A stretch of 64,000 bases of DNA from assembly GCA_025024175.1 (NCBI GenBank), contig QCXZ01000003.1, positions 17,256,392-17,320,391 on the forward strand. The letters run 5' to 3'. Source of the stretch: Rhyzopertha dominica. Lineage: Eukaryota; Arthropoda; Insecta; Coleoptera; Bostrichidae. The stretch's first letter is position 1, and each line of letters starts with the position of its first letter. Below the pieces are notes generated by a model. That model was given only the letters and a program-made list of their open reading frames with translations, made no database searches and had not been told where the DNA came from. The position numbers and the translations under genes are program-made. Positions 46,040 through 57,200 of the stretch are shown here, piece by piece.

Positions 46040-46622
46040 GATGACTGCTAACTGTGAATCTAACTGTTTCCGTTGCTATTAGTTTATTATTAAGTGGTAT
46101 ATCCGTGTTTTCAAAAATATAGTTAAAGTATGTTTTATTGTTTTGTGTTTCCATCAATTGTTCGGATTCTGGCAAGCGCGATAAACAGTCAGCATTATTT
46201 CTTTCCGAGTGAACATACTGTATGTCATAATCGTAGGTGGATAACGTTAATGCCCATCTTTGTAATCTATTTGCAGCTAATATTGGAATACCCCTTTTTG
46301 GACCAAAAATAGCTAAAAGTGGTTTATTATCAGTAACCAAAATAAACTTCCTACCATATAAATACTGATTAAACTTGTGCACTCCGTAAATTATAGCTAA
46401 ACCCTCTTTTTCTAGCTGCGAATAGCCTTTCTGAGCTTTTGACAAAGTTCTCGATGCGTACGCGATAGGGCGTTCATCCCCATTTGGGTACACATGCGAT
46501 ATGACATCACCTACACCGTAATCACTTGCGTCCACGGTTAGTTTAACGGGAAGATTTGGTTCATAATGTGCCAGAACTGATCGTGAAGACAAACGGTCTT
46601 TAATTTCGTTAAAGGCTACCAA
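46026..46622 (-). pseudogene. Gypsy 1 RNase H segment (frame-separated)
   Basis: Starts at the frameshift after the RT (VAFNEIKDRLSSRSVLAHYE). It reads LTVDASDYGVGDVISHVYPN, AYASRTLSKAQKGYSQLEKE, LAIIYGVHKFNQYLYGRKF, ILVTDNKPL and NADCLSRLP. These are the normal RNase H acidic residues and the NADxLSR hinge. It overlaps the integrase piece by 14 bp in another frame. Both junctions look like ordinary indels, since neither lies where gypsy elements programme frameshifts. Confidence 0.85.
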
Positions 46623-48763
46623 TTAAAATTAGTCCCTTTACGTAATAATTTATATAATGGACTTAAGATACACGAACTGTCTAGTATAAATTTATGGTAA
46701 TAATTCACCATGCCCAAAAAAGACTGCAACTGTTTGATGTTAGTGGGCACTGGCGCATTCTTAATGGCTGCAACTTTATCCTTACATGTATGTAAGCCAT
46801 TTTTATCTATTTCGTACCCAAAATATAAAATTGATTCTTTAAAAAATTCACATTTCTCTAATCTAACAGTTAAACCGCATTCTTTCAACCTTTTTAATAC
46901 GCACCGAACTCTTTGTAAATGCTCTGACCTGTTAGAGCCCGTTATCAGAATATCATCGAGAAAATTAACGGCTCCATCAAGTCCTTGCAATACCGTTTCC
47001 ATAATTCTCTGGAATTTCGAAGGAGCACATGCAACTCCAAATGGCAAACGCGTATAAGAAAATAACCCTTTGTGAGTCGAAGTAGTAGTTAACTTAGACG
47101 ATTCATCGTCTAAAGCAACCTGCTGATAAGCTTGTGATAGATCTATTTTGGTAAAAGTTACGCCTCCACTTAATTTAGTAAACAATTCTTCAATCCGTGG
47201 CAAAGGATACTGATCAATTTCTAATCCCGGATTTAAAATAATCTTATAATCACCGCAAAGACGAACGGATCCATCACTTTTCAAAATCGGAACAATCGGT
47301 GTTCCCCATTCACAGTAATCTATCTTTTTCAAAATTCCTAAATTGAGCAATCTTTCAATTTCTTGTTCAACTTTATGTTTCATTGCAAATGGCAAAGGCC
47401 TGGGTTTATAAAACTTCGGTGTATAACCATCTTTAATATTTAAATGAATTTTACCTTTGGTAAACAGTCCCAAATCGCTAGTCAACACCGTCGAAAATTC
47501 TTTTATTAATTTGGAAACATCAAATTCATTCGTTGATCCCAGTTTATGAATACTTAATTCGAATTTTGAGAAAAAATCTCTACCTAATAAGGGTGGACCT
47601 TCATTTTTTATAATGTACAATCTTAATTTTTGATTTTTACCTTCAAAAAATACATCAACTTCTATGTACCCCAGTGGCTTAATTTTCTGTCCATCATAAT
47701 TACACAACAATCGATCATCTGTGAATACTGGGGCATGCTTAAAATATTCCTTTTTACATTCTTCACTTATGACTGAAACGCTTGCTCCAGTATCCAGTTC
47801 GAAAACCATGGGTACATTATTTATCTCCACTTCAGCCGTTATTGGCTGCCCATCTGAAGATTTTAAATTGTACATACATTCGCTATCTTCATCGAGAGAC
47901 AAAAAGTTATGTTTTTGCGTACGTTGACTTTTTACATTTTGGTGGCACACCGTTGCCAAGTGACCCCGAATACCGCACACTCCACAGACAGATTTCTTGT
48001 AAAAACACCTACTTGTGTCGTGGTTCGTTTTACCACAAATTTTGCACCGTCTCCCTCGAAGTCCAGATGCGCTGCTGCCACTTCCTCCTGCTGTAGCTGC
48101 ACCCTGGTTCCTGTTGACCATGCGATTTCGACTTCCTGCCTTGGAGATGTGCATCTTGGCTGCTTGCTGTGATAGACTGTAGACTTCTGTAGGCTCATTT
48201 TTGATAACAGCTCCTCCACCGAGGTCATATCTGAAACGACTTGCTTCCCGACTGCTTGCTATTTCAATTGCTTTTTCAAAATCCAGCGTTATCACATCTT
48301 CTTTGAACAAACGATCGAGTATTGGACCTTTAGGAATGCCCATGACGAATCGATCGCGTAGAATTACTTGCAATTCTTCACCAAATTTACATTTTGAACC
48401 CAAACTACGAACTCTCGCCGCCCAATCAGCTATAGTTTCCTCTTTATCCTTGAAAGCATTGTAAAATTTATACCGTTCCGGAAAATACAACTTGCTTGTA
48501 GCAAAATGTTTATCAAAATACGCCACATTAAATGGCACTTCTGTCGGGCTTTTGGGCACGCACAAATTGCTTAAAAGTTTGTAACTTTCTTCATCACATG
48601 AATTTATTAATAATGCACGTTTATAATCATCACCAGTAATTTGATTTACTAGAAAGTACTGTGTTAACTGTGTTTTGTAAATAGTCCATTCCGAATCTTT
48701 GCAATTAAATTGGCGTAAATAGCCGACACCTATAGGAGTTTTTGCACCACTTGGTCCAGGCAT
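46616..48763 (-). CDS. Gypsy 1 gag-protease-reverse transcriptase (715 codons)
   Basis: The gag part spans about residues 1-220, followed by two zinc knuckles: CKICGKTNHDTSRC and CGVCGIRGHLATVC (about residues 241-275). The protease has FELDTGASVSVISEE. The RT reads VRLCGDYKIILNPGLEIDQY, TKIDLSQAYQQ, LPFGVACAPSKFQR and FLDDILITG, where FLDD replaces the common YxDD and is tolerated in this group. It then continues to the thumb (SFLGMVNYYHKFI) and stops at LRKGTNFNW. It starts at the first Met after the primer-binding region. Gag and pol share one frame, as in mag-like elements. Confidence 0.9.
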   Translation of the reverse strand: MPGPSGAKTPIGVGYLRQFNCKDSEWTIYKTQLTQYFLVNQITGDDYKRALLINSCDEESYKLLSNLCVPKSPTEVPFNVAYFDKHFATSKLYFPERYKFYNAFKDKEETIADWAARVRSLGSKCKFGEELQVILRDRFVMGIPKGPILDRLFKEDVITLDFEKAIEIASSREASRFRYDLGGGAVIKNEPTEVYSLSQQAAKMHISKAGSRNRMVNRNQGAATAGGSGSSASGLRGRRCKICGKTNHDTSRCFYKKSVCGVCGIRGHLATVCHQNVKSQRTQKHNFLSLDEDSECMYNLKSSDGQPITAEVEINNVPMVFELDTGASVSVISEECKKEYFKHAPVFTDDRLLCNYDGQKIKPLGYIEVDVFFEGKNQKLRLYIIKNEGPPLLGRDFFSKFELSIHKLGSTNEFDVSKLIKEFSTVLTSDLGLFTKGKIHLNIKDGYTPKFYKPRPLPFAMKHKVEQEIERLLNLGILKKIDYCEWGTPIVPILKSDGSVRLCGDYKIILNPGLEIDQYPLPRIEELFTKLSGGVTFTKIDLSQAYQQVALDDESSKLTTTSTHKGLFSYTRLPFGVACAPSKFQRIMETVLQGLDGAVNFLDDILITGSNRSEHLQRVRCVLKRLKECGLTVRLEKCEFFKESILYFGYEIDKNGLHTCKDKVAAIKNAPVPTNIKQLQSFLGMVNYYHKFILDSSCILSPLYKLLRKGTNFNW

Positions 48764-48833
48764 TGTTCACAACAATCCTTATCCTTTCTTTTCCACAGCA
48801 CCTTCCTGGATTCACTTTTGTCCTCGTCGCCAC

Positions 48834-49041
48834 TGTAGTGTTTAGGGGGTACAATAAAACACGTCCCGTATTATTGAACTAAACGTTTTAATTCCCCACA
48901 GTAAATTAACAACTGAATTCGTGAACGACTACCTACTATACTGCTTTTTACACATAAACTGATATGCCCACCTGTTCTTGGCAATGGCCTTCAAAACCCC
49001 TAAAAACTAATCTCCATTTACAATTATATACATACATTACA
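48834..49041 (-). repeat. 5' LTR of gypsy element 1
   Basis: 208 bp, differing from the partner LTR at three visible positions. Adjacent primer-binding region TGGCGACGAGGACAAAAG on the - strand. Confidence 0.92.
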
Positions 49042-49571
49042 CCAGGTTAAAGATTCCACACGAATATTTGGAGACGGGTCGGGGTTATCAAGAAATTAAC
49101 TCGTATATAAGTTCATCTTTCTCGAGTCTATTTATATGCATCCTACGCGACATTTTGAGTTTTTTTCTTTACAATTAAATAAACAACAATTATTTCCGAG
49201 AAACAGTTCAATACCGTAAAACTGTAAAAATACTGTCAGTAAACAACACGATACAACGATGGAGTACAATATTAATCGCCTAAAAGTGCTCAAGTACAAG
49301 TGTTTCAGAGTAAAGGTGTTAGCCAAAAAAAGCCAGAATTTTAAGTACGTTTTAATCGAGATTCTAATATTTTTTAACAGAAAAAATCTGTACAAAAAAA
49401 TAGTGGCCCCACGTTGGGCGCCAGATTTAACGTGACATTCACGAAACAACAATAAACAAAAGCTCTCGCAATTGATTCCAGGTTAAAGATTCCACGCGAA
49501 TATTTGGAGGTAATTGAGTGCCTCTCTAGCTTTGTGGAGACGGGTCGGGGTTATCAAGAAATTAACCAAAT
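49042..49571 (-). repeat. Short LTR-type element with primer-binding-like site, split by gypsy 1
   Basis: The segment 49429-49571 (TTTAACGTGACATTCACGAA ... CGGGGTTATCAAGAAATTAA) is an intact copy of the sequence interrupted by gypsy 1 at 44528-44577/49042-49105. The intact copy has 27 bp extra after AATATTTGGAG. On the - strand it is followed directly by TGGCGCCCAACGTGGGGC (49426-49409), which has the form of a retroviral/gypsy primer-binding site, and then by about 300 non-coding bases to the split copy. Two direct repeats around a short non-coding interior suggest a deleted or TRIM-like element. LTR edges were not settled. Confidence 0.6.
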
Positions 49572-49794
49572 TATTCCGTTAGAAATGTGAGCGCCACTTG
49601 GTTTATTTACCTCCAAAATATTTATAAATAACAAAACCAAGAAAGTTGAGCGGAAATTCAATCACTAGAAGAGCTGAACTGCCTAAGTGTCGCTAATTTA
49701 CCAACAAACATCGCTAAAATTCCCAAAACACCATCCCAAGTGATCCAACCGCAACTGTAAGAGACGAGTATAAAAAAAGCGTACGGTTTTTTTA

Positions 49795-51915
49795 ATAATA
49801 ATAATAATAGTATATTTCATTCCAACAGACCTAAAGTCTACAAAAGAATAATAGTTACAAAACATAATTCTTACACCTGCGTACAAATGACTCAAATGAC
49901 GATACAAAAATATCAACACTTCTACATATTTCATTATATAATCTACACATACGTACAATCGGAGAGTGAAAATGATGGCTAGTCCGTGAAGGACAAACAT
50001 AAAATGTTACACAAGATCTTGAATTCACTCTTGGCACTAAGAAGGCTAATCGACACAATAATGTACTAACAATGCGACCATGTACAATTTTATACAAAAA
50101 AGTTATAGCATAAAGATTTCGCCGAAAACTTAATGAATGCAACTCCAATTCGGCATTCAGAGTCGAAGACGGACAATCAAAAGGGGGATATAGGTTAAAT
50201 TTCTTATAATATAAGTATCTACAGAATTTCTTTTGTATACGTTCAATCTGAGTAGCATAAACAACATAACCAGGACACCAAATTACTGAACAGTACTCTA
50301 GTTTACTTCTCACAAATGCACAATACAGTTTCAAAATACAAGAAATGTTATTGAAATCCCTAGTTTGTCGCTTAATAAACCCCACTGCTCTAATAGCATC
50401 ACCACAAATTTGCTCTATATGTAAGTTAAGTGAGAGAGAACTATCAAAAGTGATTCCCAAATATTTTATTTGAGATACACGTTCCAACTCAGTACCGTTA
50501 ACACTGTAATGAAAAAGAAATGGATTCTGAATCCTACAGAAAGAAATAATTTTACATTTAACAATATTTAGATTCATTTTGTTCTCTGCACACCAGAGAG
50601 AAAACTGTTCTAGATCATTTTGCATCGCAGTACAATCATCAACAGATTTTATGCACCTTACAATTTTCAAATCATCTGCGTACACCAATACATGCGACTT
50701 AAATATAGAAAATACATCGTTGAAGAAGGACAAAAACAAAAGTGGTCCTTGGAACCTTGCACTATTCCACTACATGTTTGAAATGGCTTTGATTTGTAAC
50801 CTAAATATTCAACATATTGAAATCGTGCTGTCAACAAAGAATTAAGAAACAGTATCAAAAAATCACATAAGCCGTAACTTTGTAATTTCCGCAATAAAAT
50901 GCGATGATCGACAACATCAAAAGCTTTTGATAGATCTGTATAAATAACATCAGTTTGTAACTTATTTTCTAAATTATCAGAAAGCAGTTGCGTGTATTCA
51001 CATAAATTGGTTTTCAGTAGATTTACCCTTTATAAAACGGTGTTGACCTTCATTTATAAATATGTGCATGTGGTTATATAGAGACTTTGCAAAAATAGAC
51101 TCAAAAATTTTGGCGAAATTGCAGCTTATGGCTACTGCTCTATAATTTTTAACATTACTTCGATCTCCGGACTTGAAAACCGGAAAAACCTTGGAATTCT
51201 TCCAGACATTTGGATAAATACCTGTTTGTAAAGATAAATTATAAATGTGTCGGAACGGCTTCAAAAAACAGGTAACACAATCTTTCACGATAAATGACGG
51301 TATATTGTCCGTCCCAGCAGTTAAGTTAGGCTTCATCTTCTTCGCAGCCGCAATGATGTCTTCATCCGAAATGGAGAACAAATGCATTGTTGCAGCAATG
51401 GACACATTACCACACAAGTTTATATTAGTTTGACTCCGTGCATCATCACTGTTTTTTACGTAAACGCTACCAACGAAGTCAGCAAAAACTCCAACAATAT
51501 CCGTTGGATTCGACACAAGATTATCCTGATAACGCATTGTTGAAGGGAGACCGGAGACATTCTTTTTTTGACCGCACGTAGGACCACAACTTTTTAGGAT
51601 CACGTAACACGTCATTATGTACGTTACTTATGTATTTGGTAAACTCAAGACGAATACTATAACGGATTAATTTCTGAAGCTTATTTACTTGATGCAGATA
51701 GTACTCCAAGCCGCTCTTCTTGTATAACTTCCATAGTTTTTCTTCCTCTTCAAATCAGAGATTATAGATGATGTACACCAGGGTGGGTAAGATGAGCAGT
51801 GGAATCTCGTTTTTGGTACATATCTATCAAGGAGCGCATCGATTTTGGAGTACATGACGCTACAAGCGGCCTCCACAGATGCAGTCTCGCAGACAGAAGA
51901 CCAAAAGCAACACAA
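49795..51915 (-). mobile_element. LINE (jockey/CR1-like) reverse transcriptase, 5'-truncated and frameshifted
   Basis: The - strand pieces in order: the C-terminus of an endonuclease/linker (PWCTSSIISDLKRKKNYGSY, about 51780), a linker (LWSYVRSKK), RT boxes 1-2 (AGTDNIPSFIVKDCVTCFLK; VFPVFKSGDRSNVKNYRAVA), DLSKAFDVVDHRILLRKLQ at about 50900, the catalytic box VLVYADDLKIVRCIKS at about 50690, and a long C-terminal tail to 49855 (LKLYCAFVRSKLEYCSVIW; FVRRCKNYVL). The GIVQGS box (usually G.PQGS) is followed by a frame change. The 3' end carries (ATT)n at 49795-49815, a typical tail. Not functional as read. Confidence 0.85.
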
Positions 51916-53807
51916 GATTTATTGTCAGAAGTGCGAATACAAAATTAAAGATGAATTTAATATACTAAAATGCAAAAGGATTATTAAATCAAATATACGC
52001 TATAAAATAACAAGGTAAGCATCCTTAAAAAAAATAAAGCTTATTGGATTAATAAATGAATAGAATTTTTTATAAATGTACCTTTTCTTTTGTTTCAGCG
52101 ATAGCGATGGAATACCGCTAGTGTGCACACGTACGTTTACAAGTTCTTCCTTTTACAAATTGTTCTTACAGAAATTAAAAAAAAAACAATTGAACAAGTG
52201 AGATGTATAACTGGCGAATTAAGTTAAGTCTGATTTAAATGTTATATAATATTAAATTATGTATGTAGTTTACACTTAAACAATATGTAATATTAATTAA
52301 AATTGCAATTACTGTACTTTATCAAACGAAATCTTAATAAACAATGATTGAATGACGTTGACCTGGAGTAAGTTAATTTATGATCTAAATGTTGGGAAGA
52401 TTAATCTATAAAATCTCCGCAAAACCACATAAAACCGTCAATTTGAAACTAGAAACTAGTGTCGACTTATCTGTTACGCAAGCAGTGGGTTGAATCCTAG
52501 GGGACGTTGAAAAGCCCTCGATTCGGGACTGAGCTGGTTCGGTTATGGTAAGATGACCTCCAGAATCCCTGGCGTGTTCGATAGAATGTTCGGGAAAACG
52601 TGGTATGATCAGCGGCCTCCAAAGAATCCAGGAACCAGTCAAGGAAAGCAATCGTTCACAAAAGCAGTTCGAACAATCGATCACAATCCAGAACGTGAAA
52701 AGAACCTTATAGTTACAAATTCGTCTTACAACAAAGCCAAAAAGAATCGATTATAGCACTCACCTCTGAAGAGAGTTCTTACAAGAAGCAATATCGAGCG
52801 AAACATGTGGCGTTGTGATTTAAATCCCGCAAAAGCGGCTTGGACGAAGCTCAAACGAAACAACCAATAGCTTCTAGCGTCCAAATAGAATTCGTTGGTC
52901 GGATAATCCCAAAACTTTTGGATGAACGTTGCACAATATGTTCATAGACCGATCAGCGAATTTTCACAACACAGCTGTTTCAAATGCTACCAAATACGAA
53001 TCTAACGGCTCGTGGAAACCACACTGATTCGCATTAATCTCTCGCGGTTTTTGTCAACTGCGCGGTAAAAGGTGGTCCACAAGAAGCATATTCCACTGGA
53101 AATGCAGGTGTGAAAGGAAAACTACTTTGAAGAGAATTCTGGCAATACGGGGAAGTTCAGAATACTAAATCGAAACATTAGAAATATTTACGTTGCGAAG
53201 GTATTCCACTGGAAATGCCGACGTGATTAAACGATGGAAAATGCAAAGAAGACAACTCTAACAATCCGGGGAAAGTTGAAAATGTTATTTGGAAATATTT
53301 CAAAAAATTATTGTAACAGTCGATCGCGCGGAACTACAAATATCCTGCCATAGATCTAAAAACAAACCGCTAAAGCAAATATGTATGCATTCGTATTAAA
53401 TTTTTAAGCACTTATCAATATGGGATGTATTGTTGTAAATATTACTGGCATCTGTTCTTTTTGTTGTTCTTTAAATGCCAGTTATTACAGTACAAATAAA
53501 CGTAGCATTTTGTTAATTGTTAGCTTCTAATCGTATTGTTGCTATATTACAGCGTAAGTTATATGTACAGATATATAAAAAACACAAAAAATAACATTTT
53601 TTGTTTAGTTACATTAGTTACGGCCAAAAATGCAGTCATACGAGTAAGTAAAAGCTTATTGCCTACTTATTTTATTTTGTTTCCATTGTTTGTCGCTAAG
53701 CTTTGAGAAGTACCTACTTAATCTGATTCTTCTATCAACATTGAGTTTATAGTTGTATAGTATCGGAGTACCGATAACATGGAATGTTATAGTCAAAGGT
53801 ACCATAA
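51916..53807. other. Intergenic DNA with a diverged tandem duplication
   Basis: A unit of about 113 bp starting TATTCCACTGGAAATGC at 53089 is repeated from 53202 with substantial divergence, for example GGCAATACGGGGAAGTT versus AACAATCCGGGGAAAGTT. An ORF pair at 52406-52756 on opposite strands is not recognised. No gene called. Confidence 0.5.
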
Positions 53808-54246
53808 TGTTACGGAATTCGGGTTCGAAAATTCTGGATTTCTGATTTAAAACACTTTATTTAACAGTTCTAAAACACTAACAAGCACTATTCACAATTA
53901 CTTTAACAATTAACAAACTTTACTCAACTATACACTACTTTTAAAAACACTACAGTTGTACTTATATCACTTTACAATACTTAAATCTCACTTTCCGTCA
54001 CTTTCAAAACTCGCGCTCGTTCATAGACTGTCTAACTCTCTCCTCACTTCCGTCTCTGGCCGCTTATATATCCGCAGACTCCCCACTTACTTGGCGTGTC
54101 TGGCACATTCGCGAAGGCTCTCGATTTCGAACCTTCCTAGACTTTACTAGAGCCTTACGCATCGATTAATCTCGAACACTCTAGCACGTCGGGTTGCCTG
54201 CCCACAGGCGTTGAGCGGGCCGTGATACCACTGACTCTCCGTTGCA
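53808..54246 (-). repeat. 3' LTR of gypsy element 2
   Basis: 439 bp, TG...CA. On the - strand it contains TATATAAG (complement of 54064-54071), a plausible TATA box. Confidence 0.95.
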
Positions 54247-54277
54247 CTACCCCCTCCTTAAAGACTGATCGTCCCGA

Positions 54278-57200
54278 TCAGTTCCAGTCCTCAACATTTC
54301 CGTGGTACTCACTTAAACGATTCAAGTGTACCACCTTCATCTTCGATCTTGGGCTGCGCTGGATTCTATAAACTACATCGTTAATCCTTTTCACTATACG
54401 GTAGGGTCCTTCCCAGGATGGCGATAACTTAGGTGAAAGCCCCTTCTTCCTTTGTGGATTGTAGAGCCACACTAAGTCTCCTTCGTTGAACTGTCTGGGA
54501 TTGGCTCTGACATCGTACCGAGCTTTCATGCGATCGCTCGCAATGTTCATTCTCTGTCTCACCAGCTGGTGTGTTATCAATAGCGACTCCCGAAGATTTT
54601 CGACGTAACTAGTTGCTCCCTCTTCATTGGATGTTCCCGCAGAGCCAAACACCAAATCGCAAGGCAACCTTAGTTCTCTTCCTAGAACTACTTTCGCCGG
54701 TGTCTGCCCCGTAGTCTCGTGGATGGCCGCTCTATATGCCATCAAAAACAGAGGAAGATGCTTATCCCAGTCCGTCTGGTGTCGCTCCACAACCTTGGAG
54801 AGAAACTGTTCCATTGTCCGGTTAAATCGCTCGACCATTCCATCTGATTGCGGGTGAAGCGGTGTTGTTCTGGTTTTAGTAATACCCAGCAAGTGACAGA
54901 GTTCTTGAAACACCCTGGACTCGAAGTTTCTTCCTTGGTCAGAATGCAGTTCCAGTGGCACTCCAAATCTGCATACCAAATTATCGACGAGAACCTGAGC
55001 CACTGTTGAAGCCTCCTGGTTGGGTATAGCATAGGCTTCTGGCCACTTGCTGAAGTAGTCCATAGCAACGAGGATGTACTTGTTGTTGCTGGTGGTCGTA
55101 GGAAATGGTCCGGCGACATCAATCGCAATCCTTTCGAATGGTGCTCCAACATTGTACTGCTTCATCCTTCCCTTCAGGCGTGTTGTCGGTCCTTTGGTAG
55201 CAGCGCAGGTTGAGCATTTCCTGCACCACTTTTCCACATCTTCTCGGCAGTGTACCCAGTAGAAACGCTCACGAACTTTGCCCAAGGTTTTGTTCACTCC
55301 CAGGTGGGCGCCCGATGATCCTCCATGTACCTCTTCCAAAACCTTAGGTACATACTCCTTGGGTACTACCAACTGCATGGTAACATTCCTCCCATCGGCG
55401 CTCTCCCACGCTCTCTTCAACAGGCCATTTTCTACTCGCAGGGATTCCCACTGAACCCACATCGCTTTTAGGGTCGGACTTTCTGGAGACACCTCTTCCC
55501 ATCCAGGTCGTTGTCTGTTTTCTTCTTTCCATTTCAGGAGGGGACCCACGTCGCTGTCTTCCTGCTGAGCCGTTCTGACTTTCTCGGCAGTCCACTCCTC
55601 GCTTTGTGTGACGGTGACTGCTCTTATATCCACCGTGCCTTCTCGTTCATCCACCTTCCTGCAGTGTTTGCATTCTCCACACGGTCTTCTCGACAAGGCA
55701 TCAGCGTTGTTATGATGCCTGCCTGGACGATGCTGGATTTTGAAGTCGTACTGCTGCAGTCTCTCCATCCACCTCGCGACTTGTCCCTCCGGGTTCTTCA
55801 ATCGTAGTAGCCAGGATAATGCTGCATGGTCCGTCCTTATGAGGAATTCCCGTCCGTACAGGTACTTATGGAAGTGGTCTACGGACTTCACGATAGCCAA
55901 AAGTTCTTTTCTCGTGACGCAGTAGTTCCTCTCAGGCTTAGTTAGGACCTTGCTGTAATACTCTATTACTTTTTCTTCGCCGTCCTGTACCTGAGATAGT
56001 ACAGCTCCAATCCCAACCTTGCTGGCATCTGTATCCAGAATAAACTTTCCGTGTCTTCGGGGGTATGCCAAAATTGGACTACTGCACAAGGCTGACTTCA
56101 ACTTCCTGAAGGCTTCCTCATGAACGTGGCTCCATGCAAAAGTCGTCTTCGGTTCCGTAAGTTGGTGTAATGGTGCCGCGATTTTAGCGAACCCTTCCAC
56201 AAATCTTCTGTAATACGTACAAATTCCCAGAAAACTCCTTACTTCATGCTTATCCCGAGGACGTGGCCAATCGCGGATTGCCTTGATCTTGTCATCACTG
56301 GTCTGAATCCCATCCGCAGAAACCGTATGGCCAAGGAATTCCACTTTCTTCTGGAAAAGTGCACACTTCTTCGGGTTCAGCTTCAGGTTGGCTGCTCTAA
56401 ACCGGTCGAATACTTCTTGTAGGTTCTTTAAATGCTCTTCAAAATCACGGCCCATAACCATAACGTCGTCCAGGTAGACCAGGCAGGTTTTCCAAGTGAG
56501 TCCACGTAATACCAGTTCCATTAGTCTCTCAAATGTAGCCGGAGCGTTGCAGAGGCCAAATGGCATTACCGTGAACTGGTAGAGACCGCAACTGGTGGTG
56601 AAAGCAGTCTTCTCTTTGTCTTCTGGATGGATCCCAACCTGCCAGTATCCACTTTTCAAATCCAGTGTTGAAAACCATGTAGATCCGGAAAGAGTGGTCA
56701 ATGTGTCGTCGATTCTGGGTAGGGGATAACTGTCCTTCTTCGTTATGTCATTCAGCTTTCGGTAGTCAACACAGAATCGGAGCGATCCATCCTTCTTGGT
56801 GACGAGAACCACTGGTGAAGACCATGGACTGTTGGACTCCTCGATTACACCTTGCTCCGTCATTTCTTTCACCATCTTCTCAACCTGTTCTTGTCTTGCC
56901 AACGGTAGTCTCCTAGGTGCCTGTCGAATAGGTTGAGCATCTCCGGTATTGATCCTGTGCTGGACGATGTCTGTTCTCCCCATTGGTGTGTCCGGTTCGG
57001 CAAACACATGTTGATAGCATCGTAGAAATTCTCGGGCTCTTCGTGCTTCCTCCTTGGTAAGATGTTTCAAATCGATGTTGAGCTGTGCCGGCGTTCTTGG
57101 CGTCTTCTGCGTGTCTTCCATATCCTCACAGGTGTTTATCCTCGTTACGGGAGTACATGTTGCCAAAAGATCTCCTTTTCTTATTGTCGTTCCCACAGGA

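Larger units (their letters stand above)
44578..49041 (-). mobile_element. Ty3/gypsy LTR retrotransposon 1 (mag-like), frameshifted
   Basis: 208-bp LTRs at 44578-44785 and 48834-49041 (TGTAGTG...ATTACA as seen on +) are flanked by the 4-bp duplication CCAG (44574-44577 and 49042-49045). On the - strand the primer-binding region after the 5' LTR reads GTGGCGACGAGGACAAAAG. The polypurine tract AAGGGGGGAATGA abuts the 3' LTR. The three coding pieces between them cover gag, protease, RT, RNase H and integrase. Outside N bases the LTRs differ at three positions by eye (about 1.4 percent), so insertion is fairly recent. No envelope ORF. Confidence 0.92.

Noticed and set aside
52406..52756. Overlapping ORFs on both strands in a GC-richer patch
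   Set aside because: No recognisable family, no splice context and no repeat boundary; probably chance or an unrecognised transposon piece.
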